This document shows, in pieces, positions 25,988-35,937 of a DNA stretch of 55,324 bases. Made by a program: the position numbers and the translations under genes. How positions within the stretch are numbered: position 1 is the first letter of the stretch; each line of letters begins with the position of its first letter. Under the pieces are notes generated by a model. The model searched no databases. It was given only the letters and a program-made list of their open reading frames with translations, and was not told where the DNA came from. Location: NCBI GenBank assembly GCA_965661345.1, contig CBFIDK010000010.1:1-55324 (forward strand), read 5' to 3'. The stretch comes from GCA-2862585 sp965661345 (GTDB lineage Bacteria > Bacteroidota > Bacteroidia > Flavobacteriales > UBA7312).

Positions 25988-28492
25988 TTATTCTTCTGCA
26001 GTAGTTTCACCTTCATTAGTATTTTCAATGCTATTTTCAGTTTCATCTTCTAAACTAGCAGCGGGTACTTTTGCTACAGCAGCTATAGAATCATTTTCTC
26101 TTAGTTTTATGATTCTAACTCCTTGAGTAGCTCTACCCATCTGACGCAAGTCAGCTACTGATATTCTGATTGTTATTCCAGATTTGTTTACAACCATTAA
26201 ATCATTTTCATCAGTAACATTTTTAAGTGCTATCAAACTACCTGTCTTATCAGTAACATTAATAGTTTTAACACCTTTTCCTCCCCTATTTGTAATTCGG
26301 TAATCTTCTATGCTAGATCTTTTACCATAACCATTTTCAGATACTACTAATACATCAGAGTCGAAATCATTTACACAAATCATTCCAACAACTTCGTCCT
26401 TGTCATTAGCAAGAGAAACGCCTCTAACACCAGAGGCCGTTCTGCCCATTGGCCTTACTTTTTCTTCCTCAAAACGGATTGCTTTTCCTGATTTTACAGC
26501 TAGCATAATTTGAGAATTACCAGTAGTTAATTTAGCCTCAAGCAATTGATCTTCATCCCTTACAGTTATAGCGTTAATTCCATTTTGTCTTGGTCTTGAG
26601 TACGATTCTAAAGAAGTCTTTTTAATAATACCTTTCTTAGTACACATTACAACAAAATGATTGCTTACATACTCTTCATCTTTTAGATCTTTGGTATTTA
26701 TAAAAGCCATTACCTTATCATCAGATGGAATATTAATCATGTTCTGAATAGCTCTTCCTTTAGTAGCTTTTGCACCTTCAGGAATTTCAAATACTCTTAA
26801 CCAGAAACAACGTCCTTTTTCAGTGAAAAATAACATGTAATCGTGGTTATTTGCAACAAAAATATCTTCAAGGAAATCCGAGTCTCTTGTTGTGGCACCT
26901 TTGGAGCCAATACCACCTCTATTCTGAGATTTGTATTCAGTAAGCTTAGTTCGCTTAATATAACCTAAGTGAGAAATTGTAATAGCAACTTCTTCATCAG
27001 GAATCATATCCTCAATTCTGAAATCACCACCACCATATTCAATTGTTGATCTTCTTTCATCACCGTACTTCTCTTTAACTTCTTGAAGTTCTGTTTTGAT
27101 GATATCCATTCTTACATCTTCATGATCAAGAATGTTCTGTAAAAATTTGATAGTTTTCATTAATTCATCGTACTCTTCTTTTAACTTATCTCTTTCTAGA
27201 CCAGTTAATTTTTGGAGTCTTAAGTCAAGAATGGCTCTTGCTTGAGCTTCTGATAGCTTAAATGTATTCATTAAGCCATTTCTAGCGTCTTCAGGCGTTC
27301 TTGACGACCTAATTAATGATATTACATCATCAAGATTATCAATAGCAATTAAAAGCCCTTCTAGTATGTGTGCTCGTTTTTCGGCCTGATCTAATTCAAA
27401 TTGTGTTCTTCTAACTACAACTTCATGTCGGTGATCAACAAAGTGACCAATGATTTGTTTTAGATTTAATTGCTCGGGTCTTCCTTTAACAAGAGCAATG
27501 TTATTCACACTAAATGAGGACTGTAGCTGAGTGTATTTAAATAACTTATTTAAGACAATGTTAGGAATTGCGTCACGTTTTAATTCATAAACAATTCTCA
27601 TTCCATTTCTATCAGATTCATCTCTAATATCATGAATCCCATCAATTCTTTTATCATTGATTAAGTCAGCTGTTTTCTTAATCATTTCAGCCTTGTTAAC
27701 CATGTATGGGATTTCGGAAACAATAATAGCCTCTCTATTTCCAACTTCTTCGAAAGAAGTTTTGGCTCGTATGACCACTCTTCCTCTACCAGTTTCAAAG
27801 GCATCTCTTACACCTTCATAGCCATAAATAATACCTCCTGTCGGAAAATCAGGAGCTTTTATGTGCTGCATAAGACCGAGTGTGTCTATTTCTCTGTTAT
27901 CTATGTAAGCTATTGTAGCGTCAACAACTTCTGATAAATTGTGAGGCGCCATATTTGTTGCCATTCCAACTGCAATCCCAGAAGTTCCATTACATAAAAG
28001 GTTAGGGATTCTTGCAGGTAATACAACAGGCTCCTTGATAGTATCATCAAAATTTAATTGATAATCAACCGTGTTTTTTTCAATATCTGAAAGTAATTCT
28101 TCTGCTGGCTTGCGAAGTCTGGCTTCAGTGTAACGCATTGCTGCTGGGCTGTCACCATCAATTGAACCGAAGTTACCTTGTCCATCTACTAGCATATACC
28201 TTAATGACCACTCTTGAGCCATTCTTACCATAGTATCGTAAACAGAGGTGTCTCCGTGTGGGTGAAACTTACCTAAGACTTCTCCTACAATACGAGCTGA
28301 TTTTTTATACGCTTTATTGGAACTAACACCTAATTCATGCATTCCAAATAAAACCCTTCTATGAACAGGTTTTAAACCGTCTCTTACATCTGGTAAAGCT
28401 CTTGAAACAATAACTGACATCGAGTAATCGATGTACTTTGATTTCATTTCTTCTTCAATATTGATAGGAATAATTTTTTCTCCCTCGGCCAT
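25988..28492 (-). CDS. gyrA: DNA gyrase subunit A
   Basis: This is the 834-residue catalytic breakage-reunion subunit of DNA gyrase. The N-terminal topoisomerase IIA core has VSRALPDVRDGLKPVHRR, the quinolone-determining region GKFHPHGDTSVYD (about 74-86) and the catalytic Tyr121 in AAMRYTEARL. The C-terminal beta-pinwheel DNA-wrapping domain starts near residue 500. A GyrA-box-like NRGGIGSKG is present, and further blade motifs (NRGGKGVK) confirm gyrase rather than ParC. The position equivalent to E. coli Ser83 is Thr82, which I recall as native in some flavobacteria. The tail is acidic (TENSIENTNEGETTAEE). It is divergent from clpC across 180 bases. A near-match -7 motif (TAAATTCG on the minus strand at 28527-28534) lies upstream. 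Confidence 0.97.
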   Translation of the reverse strand: MAEGEKIIPINIEEEMKSKYIDYSMSVIVSRALPDVRDGLKPVHRRVLFGMHELGVSSNKAYKKSARIVGEVLGKFHPHGDTSVYDTMVRMAQEWSLRYMLVDGQGNFGSIDGDSPAAMRYTEARLRKPAEELLSDIEKNTVDYQLNFDDTIKEPVVLPARIPNLLCNGTSGIAVGMATNMAPHNLSEVVDATIAYIDNREIDTLGLMQHIKAPDFPTGGIIYGYEGVRDAFETGRGRVVIRAKTSFEEVGNREAIIVSEIPYMVNKAEMIKKTADLINDKRIDGIHDIRDESDRNGMRIVYELKRDAIPNIVLNKLFKYTQLQSSFSVNNIALVKGRPEQLNLKQIIGHFVDHRHEVVVRRTQFELDQAEKRAHILEGLLIAIDNLDDVISLIRSSRTPEDARNGLMNTFKLSEAQARAILDLRLQKLTGLERDKLKEEYDELMKTIKFLQNILDHEDVRMDIIKTELQEVKEKYGDERRSTIEYGGGDFRIEDMIPDEEVAITISHLGYIKRTKLTEYKSQNRGGIGSKGATTRDSDFLEDIFVANNHDYMLFFTEKGRCFWLRVFEIPEGAKATKGRAIQNMINIPSDDKVMAFINTKDLKDEEYVSNHFVVMCTKKGIIKKTSLESYSRPRQNGINAITVRDEDQLLEAKLTTGNSQIMLAVKSGKAIRFEEEKVRPMGRTASGVRGVSLANDKDEVVGMICVNDFDSDVLVVSENGYGKRSSIEDYRITNRGGKGVKTINVTDKTGSLIALKNVTDENDLMVVNKSGITIRISVADLRQMGRATQGVRIIKLRENDSIAAVAKVPAASLEDETENSIENTNEGETTAEE

Positions 28493-28672
28493 ACTATTTT
28501 AAAATTTAAAAAGTTATATTAATTGACGAATTTAAGTAAACCGAATCTGCTTTTCCTTAAAAAAATTCAATAATTATTAACAGAAAAAATGTTGATAAAT
28601 CAAGGTCTTTTTTTTGATTAGCTTTCTAATGTTATTACTAATTTGGCTACTGTAATTTAATTTGTAATTATT

Positions 28673-31234
28673 ATGGATTCAAAATTCTCTCCACGTCTTA
28701 CTGATGTATTGAGCTACAGTCGAGAAGAAGCTCTCCGACTAGGTCACAGTGCTATTGGCCCTGAACATTTTTTACTCGGTATTCTGAGAGATGGAAAAGG
28801 CTCAGCCGCTATGATTTTAAAAGCACTTGACGTTGATCTTACTGCTTTGCGGAAAGTGGTTGAAAGTTCCATTAGTAGTAATGAAAAAAGCGATTATTCT
28901 AATTCCAATAATTTGGAACTCAAGAAACAAGCTGCAAAAGCTGTAAAACTTGCCAACTTGGAATTGATGGTTTTTAAAAGCTCTGAAATAAGAACTATAC
29001 ATTTATTACTATCCATGCTTAAAGATGCTGATAGTATAGTTACTCTTTCTTTATTAAAATTTAATGTGGATTATGATACCGTTAAAAATGAGTTTTCATC
29101 TATGATTGAAAATTCAGAAATTGAAGACAATAACGAAGATGACCACTCCTCTCCTTCTTCTAGACTTGGTGAATCTGACCCAGATGAGGAAGAGTTTTTC
29201 TCAAATAACCCAAAAAAACCAAGCCGTTCAAGTGCTAAATCATCAACGCCTGTTCTTGATAATTTCGGAAGAGATTTAACCAAAATGGCTGTTGAAGATA
29301 AATTAGACCCAATAGTTGGCAGAGAAAAAGAAATTGAAAGGGTTTCTCAGATTTTAAGCAGAAGAAAAAAGAACAATCCAATTTTAATTGGAGAGCCTGG
29401 TGTAGGTAAATCTGCTATTGCAGAAGGGTTAGCTTTAAGAATTGTTCAAAGAAAAGTTTCTAGAGTACTATTTAACAAAAGAATAATATCCCTAGACTTA
29501 GCCGCTTTGGTTGCTGGCACGAAATACAGAGGTCAATTTGAAGAACGAATGAAGGCTATTCTTAATGAACTAGAAACAAATAGTGATATTATATTATTCA
29601 TTGATGAAATTCACACAATCGTTGGAGCAGGTGGAGCATCTGGCTCACTAGATGCGTCTAATATGTTTAAGCCAGCATTAGCACGTGGAGAATTACAATG
29701 CATAGGCGCCACTACTTTAGATGAATACAGGCAAAATATTGAAAAAGACGGCGCATTAGAAAGACGTTTCCAAAAAGTCATTGTTGACCCTACTTCTATT
29801 GATGAAACTTTTCAAATTCTTAAAAATATTAAAGAAAGATATGAAGAACATCATAATGTATCATATACTGATGAGGCATTAGAAGCGTGTGTAACTCTTA
29901 CTAATAGATACATGAGCGACAGATACCTTCCAGATAAAGCCATTGACGCACTTGACGAAGCAGGTTCCAGAGTTCATATTAATAATATCAATGTGCCTGA
30001 AAATATTCTAAAATTAGAAAAAGATCTTGATGCTATTAAATCTCAAAAGGGTCAAGTAATCAAAAAACAGCGTTTTGAAGAAGCTGCTAAGTTGAGAGAC
30101 GAGGAAAGACAGATTGAAAACAGTCTAAAACAAGCTAAGGCAGTTTGGGAGGAAGAACTTAAAAGCCACAGAGAAACCGTTTCTGAAGATAATGTTGCTG
30201 AAGTGGTTGCGATGATGACTGGAGTGCCCGTTCAACGAATAGCTGAACAAGAGAGTAAAAAACTTGTTCAGATGGAAAGCGACCTTCAAAGTCGAGTAAT
30301 TGGTCAAGATGAAGCAATTAGTAAAATTGTCAAAGCAATTCGTAGAAATCGTGTTGGTCTGAAAGATCCTGAAAAACCAATTGGCTCTTTCATTTTCTTA
30401 GGTCCAACTGGAGTTGGTAAAACTCAGCTTGCCAAAGAATTATCAAGATTAATGTTTGATACAAAAGATGCTCTAATTAGGATTGATATGAGTGAATACA
30501 TGGAAAAATTCGCTGTATCACGTCTTGTTGGCTCGCCTCCTGGTTATGTAGGTTATGAAGAAGGTGGACAATTAACTGAAAAAGTTAGAAGAAAACCCTA
30601 CTCTATAGTATTATTAGACGAGGTTGAAAAAGCTCATCCTGATGTGTATAATTTACTTCTTCAAGTAATGGATGATGGTTATATGACAGATAGCTTAGGA
30701 AGAAAAATTAATTTTAAGAACACTATCATAATTATGACATCCAATATTGGCTCTCGTCAATTAAAAGATTTCGGTCAAGGTGTCGGTTTTTCAACGAATG
30801 CTAAAAAAGAATCAGTAAATGCAGATACTAAAGGTGTTATCGAAAAAGCACTTAAAAAAGCTTTTGCCCCTGAATTTCTTAACAGAATCGATGATGTAAT
30901 TATGTTTAACTCACTGTCAAACGAGCATATTCATGAAATTATTGACATAGAGCTAAAGTCGCTATATAGCAGAGTTGATGGACTTGGCTTTAGTTTGAAA
31001 CTAGACGATAAGGCAAAAGACTTTATTGCTGATAAAGGGTACGATTCTCAGTTTGGTGCTAGACCACTTAAAAGAGCTATTCAGAAATATTTAGAAGATA
31101 TACTTGCTGAAGAGATTGTTAATTCTAACCTTTCTGAAGGAGATACTATATCCATTACATTAAACGATAGTGAATCTGCTCTTGAAGTAGATATCAAAAA
31201 AGCGGCGAAAAAGAAAAAGCCGAAAAATGAATAA
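28673..31234 (+). CDS. clpC: AAA+ protein unfoldase ClpC
   Basis: This is an 853-residue Hsp100 unfoldase that feeds substrates to ClpP. Order: double Clp_N repeat (1-145), acidic/Ser-rich linker (about 148-195), first AAA+ module with Walker A GEPGVGKS (240-247) and IDEIH, middle UVR domain (about 456-488, QRFEEAAKLRDEERQIE) typical of ClpC and absent from ClpB/ClpA, second AAA+ module with Walker A GPTGVGKT (577-584), then a C-terminal D2-small domain and Lys-rich tail. The gene is monocistronic, ending in a strong terminator. A near-match -7 (TTAATTTG) lies about 10 bases ahead of the ATG region; no CtsR-like operator was identified. No clpP, mcsA or mcsB is nearby. Confidence 0.96.
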   Translation: MDSKFSPRLTDVLSYSREEALRLGHSAIGPEHFLLGILRDGKGSAAMILKALDVDLTALRKVVESSISSNEKSDYSNSNNLELKKQAAKAVKLANLELMVFKSSEIRTIHLLLSMLKDADSIVTLSLLKFNVDYDTVKNEFSSMIENSEIEDNNEDDHSSPSSRLGESDPDEEEFFSNNPKKPSRSSAKSSTPVLDNFGRDLTKMAVEDKLDPIVGREKEIERVSQILSRRKKNNPILIGEPGVGKSAIAEGLALRIVQRKVSRVLFNKRIISLDLAALVAGTKYRGQFEERMKAILNELETNSDIILFIDEIHTIVGAGGASGSLDASNMFKPALARGELQCIGATTLDEYRQNIEKDGALERRFQKVIVDPTSIDETFQILKNIKERYEEHHNVSYTDEALEACVTLTNRYMSDRYLPDKAIDALDEAGSRVHINNINVPENILKLEKDLDAIKSQKGQVIKKQRFEEAAKLRDEERQIENSLKQAKAVWEEELKSHRETVSEDNVAEVVAMMTGVPVQRIAEQESKKLVQMESDLQSRVIGQDEAISKIVKAIRRNRVGLKDPEKPIGSFIFLGPTGVGKTQLAKELSRLMFDTKDALIRIDMSEYMEKFAVSRLVGSPPGYVGYEEGGQLTEKVRRKPYSIVLLDEVEKAHPDVYNLLLQVMDDGYMTDSLGRKINFKNTIIIMTSNIGSRQLKDFGQGVGFSTNAKKESVNADTKGVIEKALKKAFAPEFLNRIDDVIMFNSLSNEHIHEIIDIELKSLYSRVDGLGFSLKLDDKAKDFIADKGYDSQFGARPLKRAIQKYLEDILAEEIVNSNLSEGDTISITLNDSESALEVDIKKAAKKKKPKNE

Positions 31235-31237
31235 TAA

Positions 31238-31265
31238 AAAAAAGCCCTTGAAAAAGGGCTTTTTT
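31238..31265. terminator. Intrinsic terminator between clpC and fabI
   Basis: AAAAAAGCCCTT and AAGGGCTTTTTT form a perfect 12-bp stem with a GAAA tetraloop. The A and T runs on both sides make it usable in both directions, terminating clpC and the convergent fabI transcript. Confidence 0.92.
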
Positions 31266-31285
31266 ATTAAGTGTTAGGTTAGTTT

Positions 31286-32098
31286 TTATTTTAAGAAGTT
31301 TTCTAACACTTCTTCACTAACACCTGTATTTGAAAAACCACCATCATGGAATAAGTTTTGCATGGTTACTGCACGGCTTAAGTCTGAAAATAATGTCACG
31401 CAATATTTAGCGCAATCATCAGCAGATGCATTTCCTAATGGAGAAATTTGCTCAGCATACTTAAAGAATCCGTCAAACCCTTTTACCCCACTTCCAGCGG
31501 TAGTAATAGTTGGTGATTGAGAAATAGTATTTACTCTAACATTATTTTTCTTTCCAAAGTGATAACCAAAACTTCTAGCAATACTTTCTAAGAATGATTT
31601 GTTATCTGCCATATCATTGTAATCAGGAAAAGTTCGTTGAGCAGCAATGTATGAAAGTGCTAAAATTGAGCCGTAATCATTCATTGCATCTAGTTTCCAA
31701 GCCGCTTGCATTACCTTATGAAATGACATAGCCGATACATCAAGACCCTTAACTGTAAAATCGTAATTCTGATCGGTGTAATGTCTGCCCTTTCTAACAT
31801 TAACCGACATACCTATTGAATGCAAAATGAAATCTATTTTACCACCAAGGATTTCCATAGATTTAGTAATTAAGTTTTCTAAATCTTCAACATTAGTGGC
31901 GTCAGCAGGAATGACTTGAGCACCGGTTTTCTCGGAAAGCTCATTAATTGTACCCATCCTCAAAGCGATTGGTGCATTTGTAAGTACGAATTCCGCACCC
32001 TGTTCTTTACAATTTTCGGCAACTTTCCATGCAATAGACTTGCTGTCTAAAGCACCAAAAATAATCCCTCTTTTTCCTTTCAATAAATTGTTTGACAT
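31286..32098 (-). CDS. fabI: Enoyl-[acyl-carrier-protein] reductase FabI
   Basis: This 270-residue SDR-fold enzyme reduces trans-2-enoyl-ACP with NAD(P)H in the last step of each fatty-acid elongation round. Seen: the N-terminal nucleotide-binding GIIFGALDSKSIAW, the HSIGMS loop, and the FabI catalytic pattern Tyr150, Tyr160 and Lys167 in SYIAAQRTFPDYNDMADNKS (matching E. coli Tyr146/Tyr156/Lys163). Near the C-terminus, LFHDGGFSNTG is the usual binding-loop end. It has its own candidate -7 element 23 bases upstream, in the gap after recN, so it need not depend on the bamD-recN transcript. The length is normal. Confidence 0.96.
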   Translation of the reverse strand: MSNNLLKGKRGIIFGALDSKSIAWKVAENCKEQGAEFVLTNAPIALRMGTINELSEKTGAQVIPADATNVEDLENLITKSMEILGGKIDFILHSIGMSVNVRKGRHYTDQNYDFTVKGLDVSAMSFHKVMQAAWKLDAMNDYGSILALSYIAAQRTFPDYNDMADNKSFLESIARSFGYHFGKKNNVRVNTISQSPTITTAGSGVKGFDGFFKYAEQISPLGNASADDCAKYCVTLFSDLSRAVTMQNLFHDGGFSNTGVSEEVLENFLK

Positions 32099-32121
32099 TG
32101 TAATTTAGTTTTATAATGGTG

Positions 32122-32129
32122 CAAATATA
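32122..32129 (-). promoter_or_regulatory. Candidate -7 element before fabI
   Basis: The minus strand reads TATATTTG (exact TAnnTTTG), 23 bases before the fabI ATG and just past the recN stop. Confidence 0.5.
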
Positions 32130-32138
32130 AATGTTTTA

Positions 32139-33797
32139 TCAAGTATTCAATAGGTCATCTGCATTCTTTAGAGATGATTCAGTAACTGACTGACCGCTTA
32201 ACATACTAGCTAACTCTTCTATTCTTTCCGTTTTACTTAATTCTTTTATGGTAGTGATGGTTTTATTAACATCCTCAATTTTAGACACTAAAAGCTGGCT
32301 GTTAGCTTTGGCTGCTACTTGAGGTAAATGCGTTATACTTATGACTTGCATATTTAACGACATCTTCTTCATTAATTCAGCCATTTTATGAGCAATGTTT
32401 CCAGAAACTCCAGTATCAATCTCATCAAATAGAATACATGATAAATTAGATTTTTGAGCTAATATATATTTGAAACACAACATTAATCTAGACAATTCTC
32501 CTCCGGAAGCAATTTTAGAAATTTCCATAGCTTCAACTCCTTTATTGGCTGAAAAATTAAATATGAATTCATCTAATCCATAAAATGATAACTCCTCTCT
32601 TAAACTATGAGTTATACTTAACTTTGAATTAGGCATTCCCAAAGAAGATGCTAATGAAACAATTTCATTTTCAAGCTTTACTATTTCTCTAAGCCTTTTA
32701 GTACTTAACTCGTTAGCTAATTCAATCGCCTCTTCATGCGTTGATGTGCATAGATTTCTTAAGTCTTCTATCTCTTTGTCAATTGAACCTATCTTTTCAA
32801 GCTCTATTTCCAACTTATCTTTTAAAGAAATAAGCTGACTTATATCTGATAAAGAATGTTTGTGAAGTAGTTTGTTTAATAAATTGCTTCTTTCTTGAAG
32901 ATAAGTTAAACGCTTGTAGTCAAAGCCTTCATCGTAAGAATCTTTAATCGCATTAAGTTCATATAAACAATCTTTAAAATCAATCAATAGACTATTAATT
33001 CGATCACTTAATGGTAAAATGTTTCGGTCTTTATCTTTTACACTTTTCAGATTTAATGCCAATTCAGTCAATAAAGAAATGATTGAAAACTCATTAGTCT
33101 CTGAAAGCTAAGTTGATAGTGAAAGCTTAGAATTAATTTCCTCAAAATTTTCAAGTTGATTCAATTCATTATCGATATCATTATCAGATTTATTGATATT
33201 TACCTCTTCAATTTCATTTAATAAAAACTGCTTGTAATCTATCTCATTTTTTAAAACATTTTCTTTATCTATAAGTGCTTTGAGCTCTTTACTTTGTTGT
33301 TTGTACAAAGTAAACTTTTCTTTAAACTTTTTGAGTAATGTGCTATTATTACAGAAGGAATCAATAATACTAATTTGATAATCTTGAGTATTTATTAGTA
33401 ATGTTTGATGTTGTGAGTGAATATCAACCAAAAACTGACTAATTTCCTTTAGCACATTAAGATTTACAGGAGTATCATTAATAAATGCTCTACTTCTTCC
33501 GTTTGGGCTTATTTCTCTTCTTACGACAGTTATATCGAAGTAATCTAAATCGTTTTCTTGAAAGAAATTATGCAAAGAGTACTTTTTGATTTCAAACTCT
33601 GCTTCAACAATACATTTTAAATTGTTGTCTGCTAAACAATGTGTGTCTGCCCTTTCACCCAGAATTAATCCGAGTGCACCAAGAAGTATAGATTTCCCAG
33701 CGCCAGTTTCTCCAGTAATAGAGGTAAAACCATCTTTTAAATCTATTGATAGTTTATCAATTAACACGTAGTTACTAATGGATAAACGTTTTATCAT
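32139..33797 (-). pseudogene. recN: recN, DNA repair ATPase, interrupted by one in-frame TAG
   Basis: RecN is an SMC-like ATPase that helps repair double-strand breaks. The reading frame from ATG at 33795-33797 to the stop at 32139 is 552 codons, the normal RecN length. It contains the N-terminal Walker A GETGAGKS (29-36) and, in the C-terminal part, the ABC signature SGGELSRLML, Walker B ILFDEIDTG and the final HLPQVAAKA. A TAG at 33108-33110 (codon 230, in the coiled-coil half) cuts it. The frame on both sides is the same, so this is a single nonsense change, not an indel. Downstream translation could restart only at TTG codons, giving a piece lacking Walker A. Other genes in the window use TAG as stop, so reassignment is unlikely. 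Either a real inactivation or a base-call error. Confidence 0.9.
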
Positions 33798-33798
33798 T

Positions 33799-34734
33799 TT
33801 ATTTTTTAGGAGGTAATGTGTTAGAAGAATTATTGTCCTTTATTTTACCGTACTTATTTATATTAGAAGGGTCTAATGATGTAAGAAGTTTATAAATACT
33901 ATTCTTTTCATCTTGGTAAGCGTTTGAATAAATATTGGCAATTTCATCTGCTTTGGAATTGAAGAATAATTGTAGAATGAACGCTGTTGGGTTGAGTTGC
34001 TTAATTTTTCTCATGGATTCTATACTTTCAGTGACATACCCTCTGCCCTTTTCATTATCTTCATTCATAATATCCAGACCTTGCCTGTGGTAATTGTAAA
34101 GAACATCATGAAAAGTACTGTATTTTGCATCTATTAACTCTTCAGCGAGCCAATAGCGATTCTTGTTACTTTCGAAAGCTTTCCATCCTCCTTCAGGGGC
34201 TGATTGTGCATTTTCAACAATTTTTTTCGCTTTCTGCAAATAAACACTTCCACCATTATTGCCAAATGTGGAGTAATCTAAACCTATTATAATGTAAGTA
34301 TAATATGCTAAAATAGCCGAAAGGTTAGACTCATGTGTGTTTTCATTATACTCTAAAGGTTGACTTTCTATGTAGTCAAATTCTATTTCTGCATCTAAAT
34401 AATTTAAGATTGGAGAATAATATGAACTGTTAAATACAGGTCGCGAATATTGTATTTGTAAAGTACCTTCGTATCTATCAGTTGACACCTTACCTAATAC
34501 ATTAAATGAAAGGTTGAATTCGATACGTTCATCCTCGGTAAATACCTCATTAGTCCATTTTCTATTGTTTACAAATTCTCTTACTGTTTTCTGTAATGTT
34601 TGTAGTTTTTGTCGGTCACTTATTTGAATTTCTTTATCAGGAATAACTCTAACATTACACAATACCTCTTGTGATAAAAGTTCAAAACTGTTAAAAAACA
34701 GTAAACTAAAAAGTAGAATAATCCTGTAAATCAT
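33799..34734 (-). CDS. porD: PorD/DUF4835 type IX secretion-associated protein
   Basis: This is a 311-residue exported protein of the DUF4835 family. The family member PorD in Porphyromonas gingivalis is needed for type IX secretion or gliding-type export. The signal peptide covers about residues 1-21 (ends ELLSQ). The body has the family pattern: NVRVIPDKEIQISDRQ, a long amphipathic helix with VNNRKWTNEVF, and LSAILAYYTYIIIGLDYSTFG, with EGGWKAFE and RYWLAEEL further on. The ATG follows the coaBC stop without a gap (TAGATG), and recN starts one base after its own stop, so the block bamD-rpoZ-coaBC-porD-recN is tightly coupled. Other type IX genes are not in this window, but their presence elsewhere in the genome is expected. 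Confidence 0.87.
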   Translation of the reverse strand: MIYRIILLFSLLFFNSFELLSQEVLCNVRVIPDKEIQISDRQKLQTLQKTVREFVNNRKWTNEVFTEDERIEFNLSFNVLGKVSTDRYEGTLQIQYSRPVFNSSYYSPILNYLDAEIEFDYIESQPLEYNENTHESNLSAILAYYTYIIIGLDYSTFGNNGGSVYLQKAKKIVENAQSAPEGGWKAFESNKNRYWLAEELIDAKYSTFHDVLYNYHRQGLDIMNEDNEKGRGYVTESIESMRKIKQLNPTAFILQLFFNSKADEIANIYSNAYQDEKNSIYKLLTSLDPSNINKYGKIKDNNSSNTLPPKK

Positions 34735-35937
34735 CTATATTTTTTTAATCAAATGGTTAATGATATCCTCAGCAACTTCATCCTTTGATTTTAACTCAAA
34801 TTTATACAATTTATTATCGTTATCAATGATAGTGATTTTGTTTGTATCATGCTTAAAGCCCGCCCCATTATCATTTAACGAATTAAGTACAATAAAGTCT
34901 AAATTCTTGCTTGTTAATTTGACTTTAGCATTCTCAATTTCGTTATCGGTTTCTAATGCGAATCCAACAAGGATTTGATTAGTTTTTTTCTGTCCTAAAG
35001 TTTTTAGAATATCTGTAGTTTTTTTCAGTCTTAAGGTTAAATCGTTATCGGATTTTTTAAGTTTTGACGAATGTACTTCCGAAGGAGTATAATCCGCTAC
35101 GGCTGCACTTAAAATAGCTGCATCAGTTTCTGGGAAATAGGCATTGCATTCAACTAGCATTTCTGCAGAGCTGGTTATTTTAATCTCCAACACATTAGGG
35201 TGAATAATTTGCTGATGAGTTGGTCCAGAAATCAAAGTTACTTCAGCTCCTAAATTAGCAGCCGTTAGAGCTATGGAGTAACCCATTTTACCAGAAGAAT
35301 GATTGCCAATAAACCGTACTGGATCAATTGCCTCGAAAGTGGGCCCAGCGGTTATTAAAATTTTCTTTCCTTTTAACGGAAGTGATTTAACAATTTCTTT
35401 TTGAACAAAGTTGACTATTTCCAATGGTTCAGCCATTCTTCCCTTTCCTACCAAACCGCTTGCTAATTCACCGTCAGAAACGGGAATGTAATGGTTACCA
35501 AAAGAAATTAATTTTTGAATATTATCTTGAGTAGAAGGATGTGAAAGCATATCTAAATCCATGGCTGGAGCAAAGAATACTGGACACCTTGCTGAAAGGT
35601 ATGTTGTCAAGAGTAAATTGTCACACTCACCGTTGGCCATTTTAGAAATAGTCTTAGCCGTGGCAGGTGCAATAATCATGAGATCAGCCCACAGACCAAT
35701 TTTAACATGGTTATTCCATTCTTCTTCATTTTCTTCCTTAACTAAAGTAGAAAGAACAGGATTTTTGGATAAAGTAGAAAGTGTTAAAGGAGTAATGAAC
35801 CCTTTTGATTCGGGGGTCATTACTACTCTTACGTTAGCACCTAGTTTCACAAACTCTCTAACTAGGTGGGCAGACTTATACGCCGCTATACTAGCACTAA
35901 CACCGATGAGAATATTTTTATCTCTTAAAAGAGACAT
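34735..35937 (-). CDS. coaBC: Bifunctional phosphopantothenoylcysteine decarboxylase/synthetase
   Basis: This is a 400-residue Dfp-type enzyme of coenzyme A synthesis. The N-terminal CoaC (flavin-dependent decarboxylase) domain has GVSASIAAYKS, the active-site His in NNHVKIGLWADL (His77), and FAPAMDLDM. The C-terminal CoaB (4'-phosphopantothenate-cysteine ligase) domain has ITAGPTFEAIDPVRFIGN with Asn212, then GKMG and KLKKSDNDL. The substrate flap reads GELASGLVGKGRMAEP (from Gly156), so Ser160 stands where E. coli Dfp has its catalytic Cys158. I recall this Ser in other Bacteroidota, so it is probably a lineage trait rather than a lesion. The ATG overlaps the rpoZ stop by one base (TAATG), and porD follows directly. 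Confidence 0.95.
   Translation of the reverse strand: MSLLRDKNILIGVSASIAAYKSAHLVREFVKLGANVRVVMTPESKGFITPLTLSTLSKNPVLSTLVKEENEEEWNNHVKIGLWADLMIIAPATAKTISKMANGECDNLLLTTYLSARCPVFFAPAMDLDMLSHPSTQDNIQKLISFGNHYIPVSDGELASGLVGKGRMAEPLEIVNFVQKEIVKSLPLKGKKILITAGPTFEAIDPVRFIGNHSSGKMGYSIALTAANLGAEVTLISGPTHQQIIHPNVLEIKITSSAEMLVECNAYFPETDAAILSAAVADYTPSEVHSSKLKKSDNDLTLRLKKTTDILKTLGQKKTNQILVGFALETDNEIENAKVKLTSKNLDFIVLNSLNDNGAGFKHDTNKITIIDNDNKLYKFELKSKDEVAEDIINHLIKKI

Noticed and set aside
28230..28270. Thr at the quinolone-resistance position of GyrA
   Set aside because: Thr at this site is native in some flavobacteria, so it is not evidence of acquired resistance.
32139..33071. A separate 310-residue gene beginning at TTG 33071
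   Set aside because: It is the C-terminal part of RecN in the same frame as the upstream part; only a TAG separates them.
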